From the NCBI GenBank assembly GCA_021163525.1, contig JAGGTX010000187.1:1-11857 (forward strand): a stretch of DNA of 11,857 nucleotides, given 5' to 3'. Shown piece after piece: positions 1 to 6,734 of the stretch (the stretch's first letter is position 1; each line of letters starts with the position of its first letter). This stretch comes from Caldifarciminota bacterium. GTDB taxonomy: Bacteria > Hydrothermota > UBA3072 > B12-G15. The position numbers and the translations under genes are program-made. Under the pieces are notes generated by a model that was given only the letters and a program-made list of their open reading frames with translations, had not been told where the DNA came from and did not search any database.

Positions 1-1087
1 AAACCTGAACCTCTCTTCCAATACTGGATATTTCAACAAGATTTATACCATGTTTTTTCAATTTGTCCAGAATTGAACTCACAAGCCCTGGTCTATCCCT
101 TGGGCTTTCCTTCTTAAACACCACCATACAGATTTCCCTTCTTATTGTCAGTTCAATGCCCTTGAAATGTTCAAGCATGCTGTTCGCAAAGGCATTTGCA
201 TCATTATCCTTTACATAAAACCCTGTATAATCTATTCCCGTTGTTATCCCGTAAATCCTTATATCGGGTATAACCTTCAACAAATCGTTATTTTTTTCAA
301 GTATTCCCCTCCTGTGAACTGTCACAAGTGCAAGAATCTCCTTCAGGAGAAAAATCTTTCTCTCAACCTCTCCAAAGATGTATGTGCCTTCATATTCAAG
401 GTCTCCAAATTTAAAATGCATAATCTTTGACCTCTGTTTCTCTCCCTTGTGCTTCAGGGCATCAGGGTGTATTACACCAGCACCAAATGCCGACAGGTCT
501 GAAAGTTTATCCGCATGTATTCTTTTTATCCTTTCTGTGGGAAAGATATTTGGGTCTGCATTGTAAACACCCTCAACATCGGTCACAATTATGACTTCAT
601 CTGCATCAACCAACCTACCGATTATAAAGGCGGTGGTATCACTCCCTCCGCGACCAAGTGTATCCATTGTTCCATCCATCCCTGTGCATATGAAACCGGG
701 AATAACAAAAACCTCTGCCTGATTTTTCTGTTCAAGTAATTTCTCTATCCTCCTTCTCCCCTCGTTTATCACAGGTTCTCCATTTTCAACAACAACAGGC
801 CATAGTGGGTCCTGGGGCTCAACCTCCTCAACCTCAACCCCCATGCCCCTCAAAACAAGGGTGAGAAATCTTGCGCTCTTTATTTCTCCAACCGCAAGAA
901 ACCATGCATTCTGAGGTATCCCTGCATCATTCAGCATACCAATAAGCCTGTCTGTCTCATTTCCCATGGCCGAAACCACAACAAAAACCCTTTCCCCTTT
1001 CTCAACCAGTTTTTTTATGCTCCTGCCAGCAAGTTTCATTCTCTCAGATGTCTGAATGGATGTTCCACCAAACTTAACCACCTTCAA
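1..1087 (-). CDS. lysC: Aspartate kinase, 3' end cut off by window edge
   Basis: Phosphorylates L-aspartate with ATP, the first step toward lysine, threonine and methionine; cytosolic. I translated the reverse strand by hand and it stays open for 362 codons to the edge. The N-terminus carries KVVKFGGTS (residues 2-10), the amino-acid-kinase nucleotide/substrate loop. VVSAMG, GRGGSDTTA and TDVEGVYNADP follow in family order. After about residue 255 comes ACT-type regulatory sequence (for example SPRDRPGLVSSILDKL), with the last part missing. Homologues are usually about 400 residues, so roughly 40 are off-window. I chose the TTG at 1087 because AGGAGG (1099-1094) lies 6 nt upstream and KFGGTS must sit at the very N-terminus. 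The gene overlaps the end of the aminotransferase gene by 14 nt, indicating translational coupling. ACT domains suggest feedback control by an amino acid, but which one cannot be read from sequence. Confidence 0.93.
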   Translation of the reverse strand, partial: MKVVKFGGTSIQTSERMKLAGRSIKKLVEKGERVFVVVSAMGNETDRLIGMLNDAGIPQNAWFLAVGEIKSARFLTLVLRGMGVEVEEVEPQDPLWPVVVENGEPVINEGRRRIEKLLEQKNQAEVFVIPGFICTGMDGTMDTLGRGGSDTTAFIIGRLVDADEVIIVTDVEGVYNADPNIFPTERIKRIHADKLSDLSAFGAGVIHPDALKHKGEKQRSKIMHFKFGDLEYEGTYIFGEVERKIFLLKEILALVTVHRRGILEKNNDLLKVIPDIRIYGITTGIDYTGFYVKDNDANAFANSMLEHFKGIELTIRREICMVVFKKESPRDRPGLVSSILDKLKKHGINLVEISSIGREVQV

Positions 1088-2168
1088 GGCAAACCTCCTG
1101 AAGTTCATTAAAGAATTTATCAATTATCGCTATATCAATTATATAAGGGGGAAGGAGTCTTATTATGTTCCGTCTAACCACACTCACTATGAACCCCCTC
1201 TCAAGCAATTTCAAATCCATATCTTCCTGATTTGTCTCTATCCCGATGAAAAGCCCCTTCCCTCTCAAATCAAAACCCTCCCTGTATTGTTCAAAAACAT
1301 ACCTACCCAACTCACCCACCCTCTCCATCAGACCATTTTCTATCCTATCCAGAAATACCCTTGACAGCATAAGTGCAAGATGGTTACCGCCCATTGTGCT
1401 ACCATGCTCACCCCTTTTTACATTTTCAGCAATAGACTTGTTCACTAAAACAGCACCTAAGGGAAGCCCTCCACCAAGACCTTTGCCAAGAAGGACAATA
1501 TCGGGTTTTATTCCATAGTGTTGTGAGCAGATAAACTCACCCGTTCTTCCCATTCCAGATTGAACCTCGTCAGCAATCACAATAACGCCCCTTCTCTGAA
1601 TGGACTTAATTGCCTCTGCCATTTCACTACTGATTGGTCTCACACCACCAGAACCCTGAATTGGTTCAAATATGAGGATTGCAGCATCACTATTTTTTTC
1701 AAGAATTTCAGGCCTGTCAAATGGGATGAATTCAATTTCAGCATTTATTCCAGGGAATTGCTGGTTTCTCAATATGTGCGACAGGCTCCACGAACCAAGT
1801 GTCCTGCCATGGAAAGAACCCTCAAAAGCTATTATTTTCCCCTTTTTTGTTTTCCAGGCAAATTTTATACTGGCCTCAACTGCCTCTGTGCCTGAATTCG
1901 TGAAAAATGTATAATCCATTCCTGTAAGCCTTTCCAGCCTTGAAGCAATCCCCTCTTTTAGCCTATCCAGGAATAAATTGGAGACGTGTAAAACTGAATG
2001 TGCTCTGGACAGAACCTGATTTATTTCTGGAACATTATATCCAAGAATATTCACCCCAAGTCCTGAAGTAAGGTCTATATACTTCTTTCCATTAAAATCA
2101 TATAACCTGCATCCCTCACCTCCCACCACCTCAACTGGCAGGTTTCTGTATATATCAAGAAGGGGCAT
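1074..2168 (-). CDS. argD: ArgD-type class III aminotransferase (acetylornithine / N-succinyl-DAP / LysW-lysine type)
   Basis: PLP-dependent, glutamate-linked aminotransferase of 364 residues, cytosolic. Visible landmarks are the PLP-phosphate loop NSGTEAVEA (91-99), FHGRT (119-123), the ring-nitrogen aspartate in ADEVQSGMGRTG (D200), the Schiff-base lysine in LLGKGLGGG (K229) and HGSTMGGN (255-262), which closely resembles the ArgD signature HGSTFGGN. The length is slightly short for ArgD (about 380-400). Members of this family serve arginine synthesis, the succinylase DAP route to lysine (DapC), or LysW-carried lysine synthesis (LysJ), and sequence alone rarely separates them. The neighbouring aspartate kinase makes a DAP/lysine role attractive, but that is inference. 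The ATG at 2168 follows AAGGA and lies 3 nt after the comFB stop. Its 3' end contains the ribosome site and start of the kinase gene. Confidence 0.9.
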   Translation of the reverse strand: MPLLDIYRNLPVEVVGGEGCRLYDFNGKKYIDLTSGLGVNILGYNVPEINQVLSRAHSVLHVSNLFLDRLKEGIASRLERLTGMDYTFFTNSGTEAVEASIKFAWKTKKGKIIAFEGSFHGRTLGSWSLSHILRNQQFPGINAEIEFIPFDRPEILEKNSDAAILIFEPIQGSGGVRPISSEMAEAIKSIQRRGVIVIADEVQSGMGRTGEFICSQHYGIKPDIVLLGKGLGGGLPLGAVLVNKSIAENVKRGEHGSTMGGNHLALMLSRVFLDRIENGLMERVGELGRYVFEQYREGFDLRGKGLFIGIETNQEDMDLKLLERGFIVSVVRRNIIRLLPPYIIDIAIIDKFFNELQEVCLEGG

Positions 2169-2171
2169 TTG

Positions 2172-2435
2172 CTAAATCCTTGGATTCCTTTTAACCGTGT
2201 CTATTGCCTGGAGAACTGCAACAAGCACCTTCGCCCTTATTTGTTCAGAGGACAATTTAACCTCTGTGAGGATGTGACCTGCATCTGAAACCACATACAT
2301 GGGTTTCAGATTGTTCAGGGCAAGTGCCATTACATCCATCAATGCCCGTTCATTCCCTGCCAGTTCAGGAACCTTCTGGAGTTGTTCTTTTGCAAGTTCC
2401 TCAACAAACTCTTCAAGGTAGTTCTTTATTTCCAT
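2172..2435 (-). CDS. comFB: ComFB-family protein (small regulatory protein)
   Basis: An 87-residue protein resembling the late-competence ComFB family. The matches are N-terminal NYLEEFVEEL (5-14), central DVMALALNNLKPMYVVSDAG (34-53), and a helical C-terminus ending AIDTVKRNPRI, where family members typically end in ..NPR. ComFB in Bacillus is a small zinc-binding protein of unclear role, and cyanobacterial relatives have been reported as c-di-GMP receptors. This copy has no cysteine, so it cannot use the family's Cys zinc site. It is the first gene of the run comFB-aminotransferase-aspartate kinase, only 3 nt before the aminotransferase, so it may be regulatory for that operon or simply co-expressed. 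There is no Shine-Dalgarno sequence before the ATG; instead a -10 box lies 6 nt upstream. The family assignment comes from remembered consensus and is not searched. Confidence 0.72.
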   Translation of the reverse strand: MEIKNYLEEFVEELAKEQLQKVPELAGNERALMDVMALALNNLKPMYVVSDAGHILTEVKLSSEQIRAKVLVAVLQAIDTVKRNPRI

Positions 2436-2441
2436 GTCTAT

Positions 2442-2470
2442 ATTATAAAAATAAAGAGAAAATTTTTCAA
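2442..2470 (-). promoter_or_regulatory. Promoter of comFB operon, placed for a leaderless mRNA
   Basis: On the minus strand TTGAAA (2470-2465), a 17-nt spacer and a perfect TATAAT (2447-2442) form a near-consensus sigma70-type promoter. Six bases separate the -10 box from the comFB ATG (A at 2435), so a normal start site about 7 nt past the -10 falls on the ATG itself. No Shine-Dalgarno motif fits in between. It begins just after the stop codon of the upstream kinase gene. Confidence 0.72.
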
Positions 2471-2477
2471 GTGATTT

Positions 2478-4391
2478 TTAAATGCGTTTTTCTTTTAAGA
2501 TATTTTCAATCATGGAGAGCAATTGGTCAAGGGAAAATGGCTTTCTCAGATAATTTTCAACAGACTTTAACCTGCCATCCTTCGCAACAATATCTGCTGG
2601 ATAACCAGACATAAAAATAACTTTCAAAGAGGGATTTTTTTCCTTAAGTTTTCTGGAAAGTTGAACCCCATTCATTTCAGGCATCACCACATCTGTAATT
2701 AATAAGTCTATATGGTGTTTCTCAGCAATCTTAATCGCAAATAAGGGAGAATTTGCTGGATAAACTTTAAAACCTTTCCTCTCTAATAGAGAAGTTAAAG
2801 CCTTCAATGCCATCTCTTCATCCTCCACAAGCAAAATGTTAATTTCGTCTGGCTTAAACAGGCTATACCTCTTTTTGACCAGATTTTGTTTACCCAGTTT
2901 TCCGGAGTATCTCGGAAAGTATATTTCAAAGGTGGTTCCCTTTCCTTTCTCGCTAAAGACCTTAATATAGCCTTTGTTCTGTTTGACAAGTCCGTATACA
3001 GTGGAAAGCCCTAATCCTGTGCCCTTCCCTTTTTCCTTTGTTGTAAAAAATGGTTCAAAGATATGGGTTATCGTATCTTCATCCATTCCAATTCCTGTAT
3101 CTGAGACCGTCAATAAAACATAATCACCAGGATGAAACACCATCAGATCCTTTAATCCAATATCATCAACTGTTGAATTTGTAAGGCTTATAATAATTTC
3201 TCCCTGGCCAGATATTGCATCAATTGCATTCACAACAAGATTCATCAGTATATTTTCAAGATTAGAAGGATCTATAAAAACCTTCCATAGATTTTTCTCA
3301 GATGAAAATCTGACCCTTATTCTTTCTCCTGTTACCTTCCTGAACATGGGCAGAAGGTTCTTAATCTCCTCTCTGAGATTAACAACTTCCGGAGAATGAG
3401 GGTGCTTACCAGAGAAGGTTAAAAGGGCCTTTATCATCGTTGAAGACGAATCAACTGCTTTCAATATTTCTTCAATGCAAATTCTGGCTTCATTCCAATC
3501 TACGGGGGATTTAAACTCTTTTAACATCTCTGCATTAGAACGAACTATCTGTAATAAATTATTAAAATCATGGGCAATATAAGCAGTCAACCTGCCAATA
3601 CTTTCAAGTTTCTGGGACTGATAAAACATCTCTCTAAATTTATCCTTCTCCCTTTCAGCCATTTTTTGCCCGGTAATGTCATGGACATATGCTAAAACAT
3701 TGTGTTTTCTGAAAGGAACGAATTTAACCTTATAAAATTCTTTCCTCCCGGCAGAACCCCATTCAATCTCACACTCTGTTATTATTTGTCTCTTCACGGT
3801 TTTCTTTATTTTCTCAAGTATCATTGCCGCTTCTTTCTTATCAAGAAATTCCTGTGGTCTTTTACCTGCAATCTGGTATTTATCATCCACACCAGGGGAA
3901 GGGAGTATTTCTTTCAGTATCTGTCCATCCTTTGAAAGAAGATAAATATATCCGTAAATATGGGAGATTATTTCAACATAATCGTGTAATCCAAATCCTG
4001 TATCTGTATCATACTTCCCTTGTTTGGTGAGTAACATAATGTAACCAAATCTTTTTTCTGAATCTCTGGGAGTTACAGGAAATAATAAAAATTTTCGCTC
4101 CTGACCTTTATGCTTATATTCAATTACTTCTCCTTTACGAATCTTTTTTATTAATATTCTGCACTCATCATCTTTGACCCTTCCCTTTTTTCCTAACAAA
4201 CTTGCAAAAAGAAATTTTCCAGCCAGCTCACTCATTGAAGTTTCAAGAAAAAATAAAAATCCACTGTTGGCTTCTATCAGCCTCATATCCTCATCCACCA
4301 GACATACTGGTTCATCAAATGTATGTACCAATAACTTATAATCTTTTTCCTTCATATCTTTCCATCTGAGTTGTAGATAACCATGACCCAT
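2478..4391 (-). CDS. Cytosolic PAS-PAS hybrid sensor histidine kinase with C-terminal receiver
   Basis: A 637-residue two-component hybrid. Two PAS-like sensor regions occupy about 15-125 and 135-245, the second ending in the usual DITGQKMAE linker. The HisKA dimerisation helix contains SIGRLTAYIAHDFNNLL with phosphoacceptor H274. The HATPase domain shows the N-box NLVVNAID (384-391), G1 DTGIGMD (431-437) and G2 GKGTGLGLS (455-463). A receiver from about 516 to 637 has acidic residues E523-D524, phosphoacceptor D567 in ITDVVMPEMNG and conserved lysine K617 (YLRKP). I see no transmembrane helices or signal peptide, so it probably senses a cytosolic cue through PAS ligands I cannot identify. 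No heme- or flavin-binding signature stood out, and no output domain or separate regulator gene is adjacent. The ATG at 4391 has AAAGGA 5 nt upstream. The gene is transcribed divergently from the toxin-antitoxin cassette. Confidence 0.93.
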   Translation of the reverse strand: MGHGYLQLRWKDMKEKDYKLLVHTFDEPVCLVDEDMRLIEANSGFLFFLETSMSELAGKFLFASLLGKKGRVKDDECRILIKKIRKGEVIEYKHKGQERKFLLFPVTPRDSEKRFGYIMLLTKQGKYDTDTGFGLHDYVEIISHIYGYIYLLSKDGQILKEILPSPGVDDKYQIAGKRPQEFLDKKEAAMILEKIKKTVKRQIITECEIEWGSAGRKEFYKVKFVPFRKHNVLAYVHDITGQKMAEREKDKFREMFYQSQKLESIGRLTAYIAHDFNNLLQIVRSNAEMLKEFKSPVDWNEARICIEEILKAVDSSSTMIKALLTFSGKHPHSPEVVNLREEIKNLLPMFRKVTGERIRVRFSSEKNLWKVFIDPSNLENILMNLVVNAIDAISGQGEIIISLTNSTVDDIGLKDLMVFHPGDYVLLTVSDTGIGMDEDTITHIFEPFFTTKEKGKGTGLGLSTVYGLVKQNKGYIKVFSEKGKGTTFEIYFPRYSGKLGKQNLVKKRYSLFKPDEINILLVEDEEMALKALTSLLERKGFKVYPANSPLFAIKIAEKHHIDLLITDVVMPEMNGVQLSRKLKEKNPSLKVIFMSGYPADIVAKDGRLKSVENYLRKPFSLDQLLSMIENILKEKRI

Positions 4392-4418
4392 AGTTGTCCT
4401 TTTCGTTTTCTCATAATT

Positions 4419-4446
4419 ATTTTAAGCACATTTACAAACTTTGCAA
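4419..4446 (-). promoter_or_regulatory. Putative promoter of the hybrid histidine kinase
   Basis: On the minus strand TTGCAA (4446-4441), a 16-nt spacer and TAAAAT (4424-4419) precede the kinase ATG. Expected transcription start is near 4412, giving a leader of about 20 nt that contains the AAAGGA ribosome site. The boxes are good but not perfect. Confidence 0.5.
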
Positions 4447-4457
4447 GCACACCGCAA

Positions 4458-4497
4458 GGGACGGAGGATAAATTTATAAATTTATAACTTGACAAAT
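4458..4497 (+). repeat. Left copy of ~40-bp direct repeat flanking the MNT/HEPN cassette
   Basis: Reads GGGACGGAGG, three variable bases, the 15-mer AATTTATAAATTTAT (4471-4485), then an A/C-rich tail ending CAAAT. The second copy at 5330-5370 has the same order with GGGGCGGAGG and an identical 15-mer, 872 bp away. The 15-mer contains the perfect palindrome AATTTATAAATT. The tail of this copy supplies the TTGACA used as the -35 box of the cassette promoter. Confidence 0.65.
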
Positions 4498-4516
4498 CAG
4501 AACCACATTTTATAGT
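4489..4516 (+). promoter_or_regulatory. Putative promoter of the MNT/HEPN cassette
   Basis: TTGACA (4489-4494), a 16-nt spacer and TATAGT (4511-4516). The expected start near 4523 gives a leader of about 17 nt before the 37-codon ORF at 4540. The -35 box overlaps the end of the left flanking repeat. Confidence 0.55.
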
Positions 4517-4539
4517 GATAAAAAATTAAAGAGTTAACC

Positions 4540-4653
4540 ATGCTTAAAAAGGAAGTGGAGGAAAAAGTCATGTTACCCAAACAGGTTCTAAAAGAAAAGC
4601 CTTTCTATGCAACAGTAAAAATTATAACCAATTCAACTCTGGAGATTGTTTGA
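4540..4653 (+). CDS. Small leader ORF (37 aa) coupled to mntA, hypothetical
   Basis: I do not recognise this protein. It starts with ATG at 4540 and reads MLKKEVEEKVMLPKQVLKEK at its N-terminus, then a short beta-like C-terminal stretch ending TNSTLEIV. Its TGA (4651-4653) directly abuts the mntA ATG (TGAATG), the layout expected for a co-translated upstream gene. It lies about 17 nt downstream of the predicted transcription start and has only a weak purine-rich stretch for ribosome binding. It could be a small extra antitoxin-like component, a leader peptide, a decayed fragment, or chance. No TM segment is visible. Confidence 0.4.
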   Translation: MLKKEVEEKVMLPKQVLKEKPFYATVKIITNSTLEIV

Positions 4654-4950
4654 ATGAGGACCCTTAAGGAGATAAAGGATATACTCACATCTCATGAAGA
4701 AGAAATTAGAAAAAAGTATGGAGTGGTTATTTTAGGAATATTTGGCTCTTATGCGAGAGGGGAGCAGAATACGCTTAGTGATATAGATATACTTGTTGAA
4801 CTGGGAAAACCCATCGGTCTCAAGTTTTTTGAACTCTGGGATGAACTTGAAAATCTTCTGGGTATAAAGGTTGATCTGCTTACCATCAAAGCAGTTAAGC
4901 AAAAACCCCTGCTCTGGAAAAGCATAAAGGAGGATGTTGTGTATGTCTAA
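4654..4950 (+). CDS. mntA: MntA-type minimal nucleotidyltransferase, antitoxin of HEPN/MNT module
   Basis: A 98-residue minimal nucleotidyltransferase. The family signature GSX10DXD is intact: G31-S32 in GSYARGE, then D43 and D45 in LSDIDILVE, with a likely third carboxylate D74 in KVDLLT. Characterised relatives neutralise the HEPN partner HepT by transferring AMP onto a tyrosine of its RX4HXY motif. The ATG abuts the TGA of the 37-codon ORF. The 3' end carries AAGGAGG and overlaps the hepT start by 8 nt, the usual tight antitoxin-toxin arrangement. Length and motifs look complete, so the enzyme should be functional even though its partner gene is broken. There is no DNA-binding domain, so autorepression by this protein alone is not evident. 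Confidence 0.9.
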   Translation: MRTLKEIKDILTSHEEEIRKKYGVVILGIFGSYARGEQNTLSDIDILVELGKPIGLKFFELWDELENLLGIKVDLLTIKAVKQKPLLWKSIKEDVVYV

Positions 4951-5289
4951 GAGGGATTGGAGGCTTTTTATCAATGATATACTTGAGTGCATTGAAAGAA
5001 TCGAGAAATATGTATCCGATCTCTCCTACGATGGCTTTATTAAGGATGATAAAACAAAGGATGCTGTTGTGAGAAATCTTGAGATTATAGGTGAAGCAGC
5101 AAATCAAATTCCTATGGATATCAGGGAGAAATATAATGACATACCTTGGGCACAAGATTGAGACACCGTTTAATTCACGGCTACTTTGTCGTAGATTACG
5201 ACATCGTGTGGAATATAATTAGTAAAGAAATACCTGATTTAAAAATTAAAATAAAGGAAATCTTTAAAGAGCAGAGGGGTGAAATATGA
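4943..5289 (+). pseudogene. hepT: HepT-like HEPN toxin gene, frameshifted before the catalytic motif
   Basis: The N-terminal part (72 codons from ATG 4943) matches HepT toxins, with the conserved helix RNLEIIGEAANQIP and then NDIPW. The frame stops at TGA 5159-5161 right after IPWAQD. A second frame resumes at 5161 with RHRLIHGYFVVDYDIVWNII and continues to TGA 5287-5289, exactly the expected C-terminal half including the RNase motif RX4HXY (R-HRLI-H-G-Y). Relatives have about six residues (REI.GM) between IPW and this motif; here only 11 nt remain instead of 18, a net loss of about 7 nt. I chose 4943 because GGAGG lies 9 nt upstream; the in-frame ATG at 4934 touches the ribosome site. The truncated product lacks the active site and the tyrosine modified by MntA. 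A sequencing or assembly error is the main alternative. Confidence 0.85.
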
Positions 5290-5356
5290 AGGCATTTGCT
5301 CGGGTAGCAATACCACATCTTTTTCTCTGGGGGCGGAGGCTCAATTTATAAATTTA
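5290..5356. other. Short convergent spacer between hepT remnant and methyltransferase
   Basis: About 67 bases between converging genes. Apart from the start of the right-hand flanking repeat I see nothing: no GC-rich hairpin with a T-run on either strand and no convincing ORF. Confidence 0.5.
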
Positions 5357-5370
5357 TCAAACTGTCAAAT
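5330..5370 (+). repeat. Right copy of ~40-bp direct repeat flanking the MNT/HEPN cassette
   Basis: GGGGCGGAGG, three variable bases, AATTTATAAATTTAT (5343-5357) and a tail CAAACTGTCAAAT. It matches the left copy at 4458-4497 in order and orientation; the 15-mer is identical and the first 10-mer differs at one base. The last codons and stop of the methyltransferase gene (stop at 5359-5357) lie inside this copy. Confidence 0.65.
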
Positions 5371-5935
5371 TTTCAACCCTTTCCCCTATTATAATCAGAT
5401 ATTTCCCTTCATACCAGTTTGTCTTAAATCCAGATTTTTTCATCATGGACAGAACACGCCTTGGTGAGGGCATCATGGTATTCCTGAGAGAGCCTTTAAG
5501 TGACCTGTGAAATCTGTTTATCCTCTTCCTGTTGATAGAATGGAGTATAACAAGCACACCACCTTCCTTTAAAACCCACCATGCCTCCCTAATGAACTTC
5601 TCCTTATCCTCAAAATGGGGAAAGGCATTCATTGATATGAGAAGGTCAACAGTGCCCTGTTTCAGGGGAATATCCTCTGCCCTGCTCTGAATTTTCTGAC
5701 AGTGATGGGACAGGGACTTGAGCATCTCCTCTGAAAAATCAAGACAAATTATTCTTGCATCCTTAAAAAATTCCTCCAGAACGGGAAGAAGAACCCCTTT
5801 TCCACATCCCACATCCAGTATCATCGTGAAATCTCTTTTCTTCAGGAATCTTCTCAGGAGTCTCCTTGCAGTCCTTTCAACCTTCTCTGAATTCTTCCAT
5901 CTGTCCGCTATTCTATCAAACTCTCTTTTCTGCAA
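5357..5935 (-). CDS. Class I SAM-dependent methyltransferase, last gene of metal-uptake operon
   Basis: A 192-residue Rossmann-type methyltransferase. Motif I is LDVGCGKG (40-47), the acidic end of strand 2 is D66 in CLDFSEEML, AEDIPL (86-91) matches the usual adenine-proximal motif, and VDLLISMNAFPHF (97-109) is motif IV. After strand 5 comes LHSINRKRINRFHRS (131-145), a His/Asn/Arg-rich segment that may define its subfamily. The substrate is unknown. The TTG start at 5935 lies behind a strong AGGAGG and overlaps the permease 3' end by 20 nt, so it is translationally coupled to metal transport. It might modify a metal ligand or metallophore, or be only a passenger; neither is shown by sequence. 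An ATG start is not available at the expected N-terminus. The stop lies in the right flanking repeat, but the C-terminus looks complete. Confidence 0.85.
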   Translation of the reverse strand: MQKREFDRIADRWKNSEKVERTARRLLRRFLKKRDFTMILDVGCGKGVLLPVLEEFFKDARIICLDFSEEMLKSLSHHCQKIQSRAEDIPLKQGTVDLLISMNAFPHFEDKEKFIREAWWVLKEGGVLVILHSINRKRINRFHRSLKGSLRNTMMPSPRRVLSMMKKSGFKTNWYEGKYLIIIGERVENLTV

Positions 5936-6734
5936 TCCTCCTCCTGTTCAGGAGAAAGGTTACAAGGAAAATCACACTTGAGACTATGATAATCACACTC
6001 CCTGAAGGCACATTGAAAAGGGCTGAAATAAGCAAACCACATACACATGATACAACACCAAACAATGCAGAGAGCAGATACATCTGTTCAATTCTCTTTG
6101 CTATAAGGCATGCTGCTGATGAGGGATTTATAAGAAGACTGAATATCAATAGACCCCCAACCGTATTCAGATTCACGGTGACAGTAAAGCCTGTGACAAA
6201 AAGAAGGAGATAGAAGATTCTTGAAACAGGTATTCCAGCAACATGGGCAACCTTCTTATTGTATATGATAGCCTTAATCTCCATATTGAATTTTAAAAGA
6301 AACAACAATATAAAAAAGAAAATCACAGTTATCAGGAGTATATCCCATCGGGATAGAGTTAAGATGCTTCCCCATATCAAAGATAATGCCTCATTCCTTG
6401 AGCCCTTCATAAATCCAATTCCAAGAAAGGCTATTCCCAGGACAAGGGAAAATATGATACCTATACTGATGTTTGGCTCAATCCTGCTCCTCTCTGAAAG
6501 GGGACCAATGGATAAAGATGCAATAAGGGAAAACACAAATGCCATTATTAAAGGATTAATCCCAAGAAGCATCCCAACAACACCACCTGCAAATGCAGCA
6601 TGGGACAGTGCGACACCAATAAAAGGAATACCTATAAGAACCACCCAGACACCTACTATTCCAAGGGATGCACCTCCAAGGATGGCTGCAATGAGTGCAT
6701 GCTGGAAAAACTTATACCCTAAAAGTTCCCACAT
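5916..6734 (-). CDS. Metal ABC transporter permease, ZnuB/MntB (ABC-3) family
   Basis: Inner-membrane channel subunit of a metal-importing ABC transporter, 272 residues with about eight hydrophobic segments. Family landmarks are ALSHAAFAGGVVGMLLGINP (42-61), which matches the ABC-3 'SHA..PG' segment, LNTVGGLLIFSLLINPSSAA in the last third, and LFNVPSGSVIIIVSSVIF near the C-terminus. The family carries Zn, Mn or Fe ions, and the substrate cannot be fixed from the permease. It should pair with the ATPase at 6712-7461, whose 3' end it overlaps by 23 nt, and with the binding protein upstream. The fold is distinct from BtuC/FecD-type siderophore permeases, which matters because the operon also has a TonB-dependent receptor. 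Length is normal for the family. Confidence 0.92.
   Translation of the reverse strand: MWELLGYKFFQHALIAAILGGASLGIVGVWVVLIGIPFIGVALSHAAFAGGVVGMLLGINPLIMAFVFSLIASLSIGPLSERSRIEPNISIGIIFSLVLGIAFLGIGFMKGSRNEALSLIWGSILTLSRWDILLITVIFFFILLFLLKFNMEIKAIIYNKKVAHVAGIPVSRIFYLLLFVTGFTVTVNLNTVGGLLIFSLLINPSSAACLIAKRIEQMYLLSALFGVVSCVCGLLISALFNVPSGSVIIIVSSVIFLVTFLLNRRRIAEKRV

Noticed and set aside
167..739. Plus-strand open frames opposite the aspartate kinase
   Set aside because: They are antisense to a continuous 362-codon kinase frame with all family motifs and show no protein signatures.
4471..4482. Palindrome AATTTATAAATT as a regulator operator
   Set aside because: The same AT palindrome sits inside the right repeat at the end of a different gene, so it is better explained as part of the flanking repeat.
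4934..4942. Alternative hepT start at ATG 4934
   Set aside because: It touches the AAGGAGG ribosome site; ATG 4943 has correct 9-nt spacing and begins at the family's usual N-terminus.
5279..5467. Plus-strand open frame after the hepT remnant
   Set aside because: It spans the hepT tail, the repeat and the antisense of the methyltransferase; no recognisable protein features.
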